From NCBI GenBank assembly GCA_964479445.1, contig CAYZMH010000004.1, positions 48,065 through 112,064 on the forward strand: a stretch of DNA of 64,000 bases, in the 5' to 3' direction. Below are positions 63,090-64,000 of the stretch, piece after piece. The translations under genes and the position numbers were made by a program. The notes beneath the pieces were generated by a model. The model did no database searches. It saw only the letters and a program-made list of their open reading frames with translations, and was not told the DNA's origin. This stretch comes from CAYZMH01 sp964479445. GTDB taxonomy: Bacteria > Bacteroidota > Bacteroidia > Bacteroidales > GCA-2748055. Numbering within the stretch: position 1 is the first letter of the stretch; each line of letters opens with the position of its first letter.

Positions 63090-63464
63090 ATGGCTGAGAA
63101 AACAAGATATTCAGACGAGGAGCTTATGGAATTCAAGGAGATAATTCTGAAGAAGCTCGAAAAGGCCAAGGAAGACTATGAATTGCTCAAATCGGCCATT
63201 ACACAAAGCGAAAGCAATGATACCCAGGATACCTCACCTACTTTTAAAGTACTGGAAGAGGGAGCAGCCACATTATCCAAGGAGGAAGCCGGCCGCCTGG
63301 CCCAGCGGCAGCTGAAGTTTATCCAGCACCTTCAGGCTGCGATGGTTCGTATAGAGAACAAGACCTACGGTATTTGCCGGGAGACCGGTAAGCTGATCTC
63401 GAAGGAGCGATTGCGTGCGGTTCCTCATGCCACGCTGAGCATTGAGGCGAAGTCCAAGCAGTAA
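63090..63464 (+). CDS. TraR/DksA family protein lacking the zinc-finger cysteines
   Basis: A 124-residue protein with a long N-terminal coiled coil (DEELMEFKEIILKKLEKAKE and onward) and a C-terminal DksA-type tail, KTYGICRETGKLISKERLRA followed by VPHATL. In DksA this tail holds a C4 zinc finger of the form YGIC..CGE.I...RL...P.A..C..C. Here only the first cysteine remains. DksA proteins enter the RNA polymerase secondary channel and support the stringent response. The short coiled coil lacks an obvious DxxDxA tip, so the action may differ. Cysteine loss appears usual in this phylum. It lies between ileS and lspA, with a terminator after it. Confidence 0.85.
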   Translation: MAEKTRYSDEELMEFKEIILKKLEKAKEDYELLKSAITQSESNDTQDTSPTFKVLEEGAATLSKEEAGRLAQRQLKFIQHLQAAMVRIENKTYGICRETGKLISKERLRAVPHATLSIEAKSKQ

Positions 63465-63487
63465 AACACTATCCTGATCTATTGTCA

Positions 63488-63532
63488 CCCTGTATAACCC
63501 CGGCATTTTATGAATGGTTCTACAGGGTTTTT
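63488..63532 (+). terminator. Rho-independent terminator after the DksA-like gene
   Basis: CCCTGTA pairs with TACAGGG, extended by an inner AACC/GGTT pair, and is followed by TTTTTATTATT. It starts 24 bases after the stop codon. Confidence 0.72.
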
Positions 63533-63578
63533 ATTATTATAACGAATAAATTGTCCTGCCTTCCGGCTTCGTCTGCCT

Positions 63579-64000
63579 ATGTCCAACACGCTGAAATCCA
63601 TCCTGATCGTTTTGTTTATCCTGGTGATTGACCAGGTGGTAAAGATCCTTGTAAAGACCAACATGACGCTCTATGAGCAATTCCCGGTGTTCGGAGACTG
63701 GTTCAGGATCCATTTCGTGGAGAACCGCGGGATGGCATTCGGACTCAACCTGCCGGGGGAGTACGGGAAGATCCTGCTCAGTCTGTTCCGGATCATCGCC
63801 GTGGTTGCCATCATATTCTATTTACGGCACCTGATCAGGCTGAAAGCCCACACCGGGTTGATCATCACCCTCTCCATGATCATGGCGGGGGCCCTGGGGA
63901 ATATTCTTGATTCGGCTTTTTACGGACTCATCTTTACCGAGAGCACCCCTTCGCAGGTGGCGCAGATGTTCCCGGAGGGAAAGGGCTATACGACCTTTTT
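63579..64000 (+). CDS. lspA: Lipoprotein signal peptidase (signal peptidase II), cut by window edge
   Basis: LspA is the inner-membrane aspartyl protease that removes signal peptides from lipidated prolipoproteins. The 140 visible codons start at ATG 63579 (MSNTLKSILIVLFILVIDQV). They include the first helix with DQVVKILV, the conserved FVENRGMAFGL near 45 and the catalytic-aspartate motif GALGNILDSAFYG near 110. The second catalytic region, usually FNxAD, is beyond the edge. The segment after GNILDS carries an insertion (TPSQVAQMFPEGKGYTTF), as in other Bacteroidota LspA proteins. Many lipoproteins in this window (TamL, GH92, SusD, SusE) would be its substrates. Confidence 0.94.
   Translation, partial: MSNTLKSILIVLFILVIDQVVKILVKTNMTLYEQFPVFGDWFRIHFVENRGMAFGLNLPGEYGKILLSLFRIIAVVAIIFYLRHLIRLKAHTGLIITLSMIMAGALGNILDSAFYGLIFTESTPSQVAQMFPEGKGYTTF

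Overview
The window comes from a member of the Bacteroidota, probably a free-living Bacteroidales/Marinilabiliales-type organism. The evidence is a SusC/SusD/SusE glycan-uptake operon, two C-terminal type IX secretion (T9SS) sorting domains, a lipidated TamA homologue (TamL type) paired with TamB, two GH92 mannosidases, LytTR regulators, and promoters with the Bacteroidota -7 box TAnnTTTG and hardly any Shine-Dalgarno sequences. It is draft sequence with three 100-N gaps. Two gaps (6882-6981 and 28594-28693) are flanked by the same 55 bases on both sides, so they look like unjoined assembly overlaps rather than missing DNA. Collapsing them restores single open frames for tamB and for the fasciclin gene. 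The third gap (42928-43027) hides the 3' end of mtnA.

Layout. 1-6.5 kb is housekeeping: ispG (cut by the window edge) and cysS, RNase R, a TetR regulator, a tRNA-Val and a calcineurin-like phosphatase. 6.8-13.3 kb is tamB-tamL, for outer-membrane biogenesis. 13.4-15.9 kb holds a two-gene unit: a pentaheme cytochrome c and a predicted outer-membrane barrel with its own CxxCH heme site, a candidate electron conduit. 16.2-18.9 kb has a LytTR regulator and a ClC channel with CBS domains, followed by a Mut7-C zinc-ribbon relic. 19.2-25.4 kb has a cytochrome/PQQ sugar dehydrogenase and two GH92 lipoproteins. Then come a MATE exporter and a large secreted fasciclin-repeat protein with an internal 813-bp duplication.

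31.0-39.9 kb is an AT-richer genomic island. An intact tRNA with anticodon CAT lies at its right end. Two degraded copies of that tRNA's 3' half, each followed by its own terminator, lie at 31.0 and 35.8 kb. This is the arrangement expected from two successive integrations into the tRNA gene. The left segment carries a small ExbB-like membrane protein, a LytS/LytTR two-component pair and a DUF4143-type ATPase flanked by direct repeats. The right segment carries an AbiEi/AbiEii type IV toxin-antitoxin pair and a SWIM/SNF2 helicase broken by several lesions. No integrase is visible.

40.1-44.1 kb has an unusual M28 peptidase-beta-barrel fusion, a lipoprotein, and the methionine-salvage genes mtnP and mtnA. 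44.2-59.1 kb is an alpha-glucan utilisation locus: HAD phosphatase, GH65 phosphorylase, MFS sugar transporter and a LacI regulator, then susC, susD, susE and a T9SS-secreted GH13 amylase. Inferred flow: the secreted amylase cuts starch at the surface, SusCDE import the oligosaccharides, the MFS carrier moves maltose-type sugars into the cytoplasm, GH65 phosphorolyses them, and LacI controls both transcripts through related palindromes at about 48.93 and 50.12 kb. 59.6-64 kb returns to housekeeping genes: ileS, a DksA-like protein and lspA (cut by the window edge).
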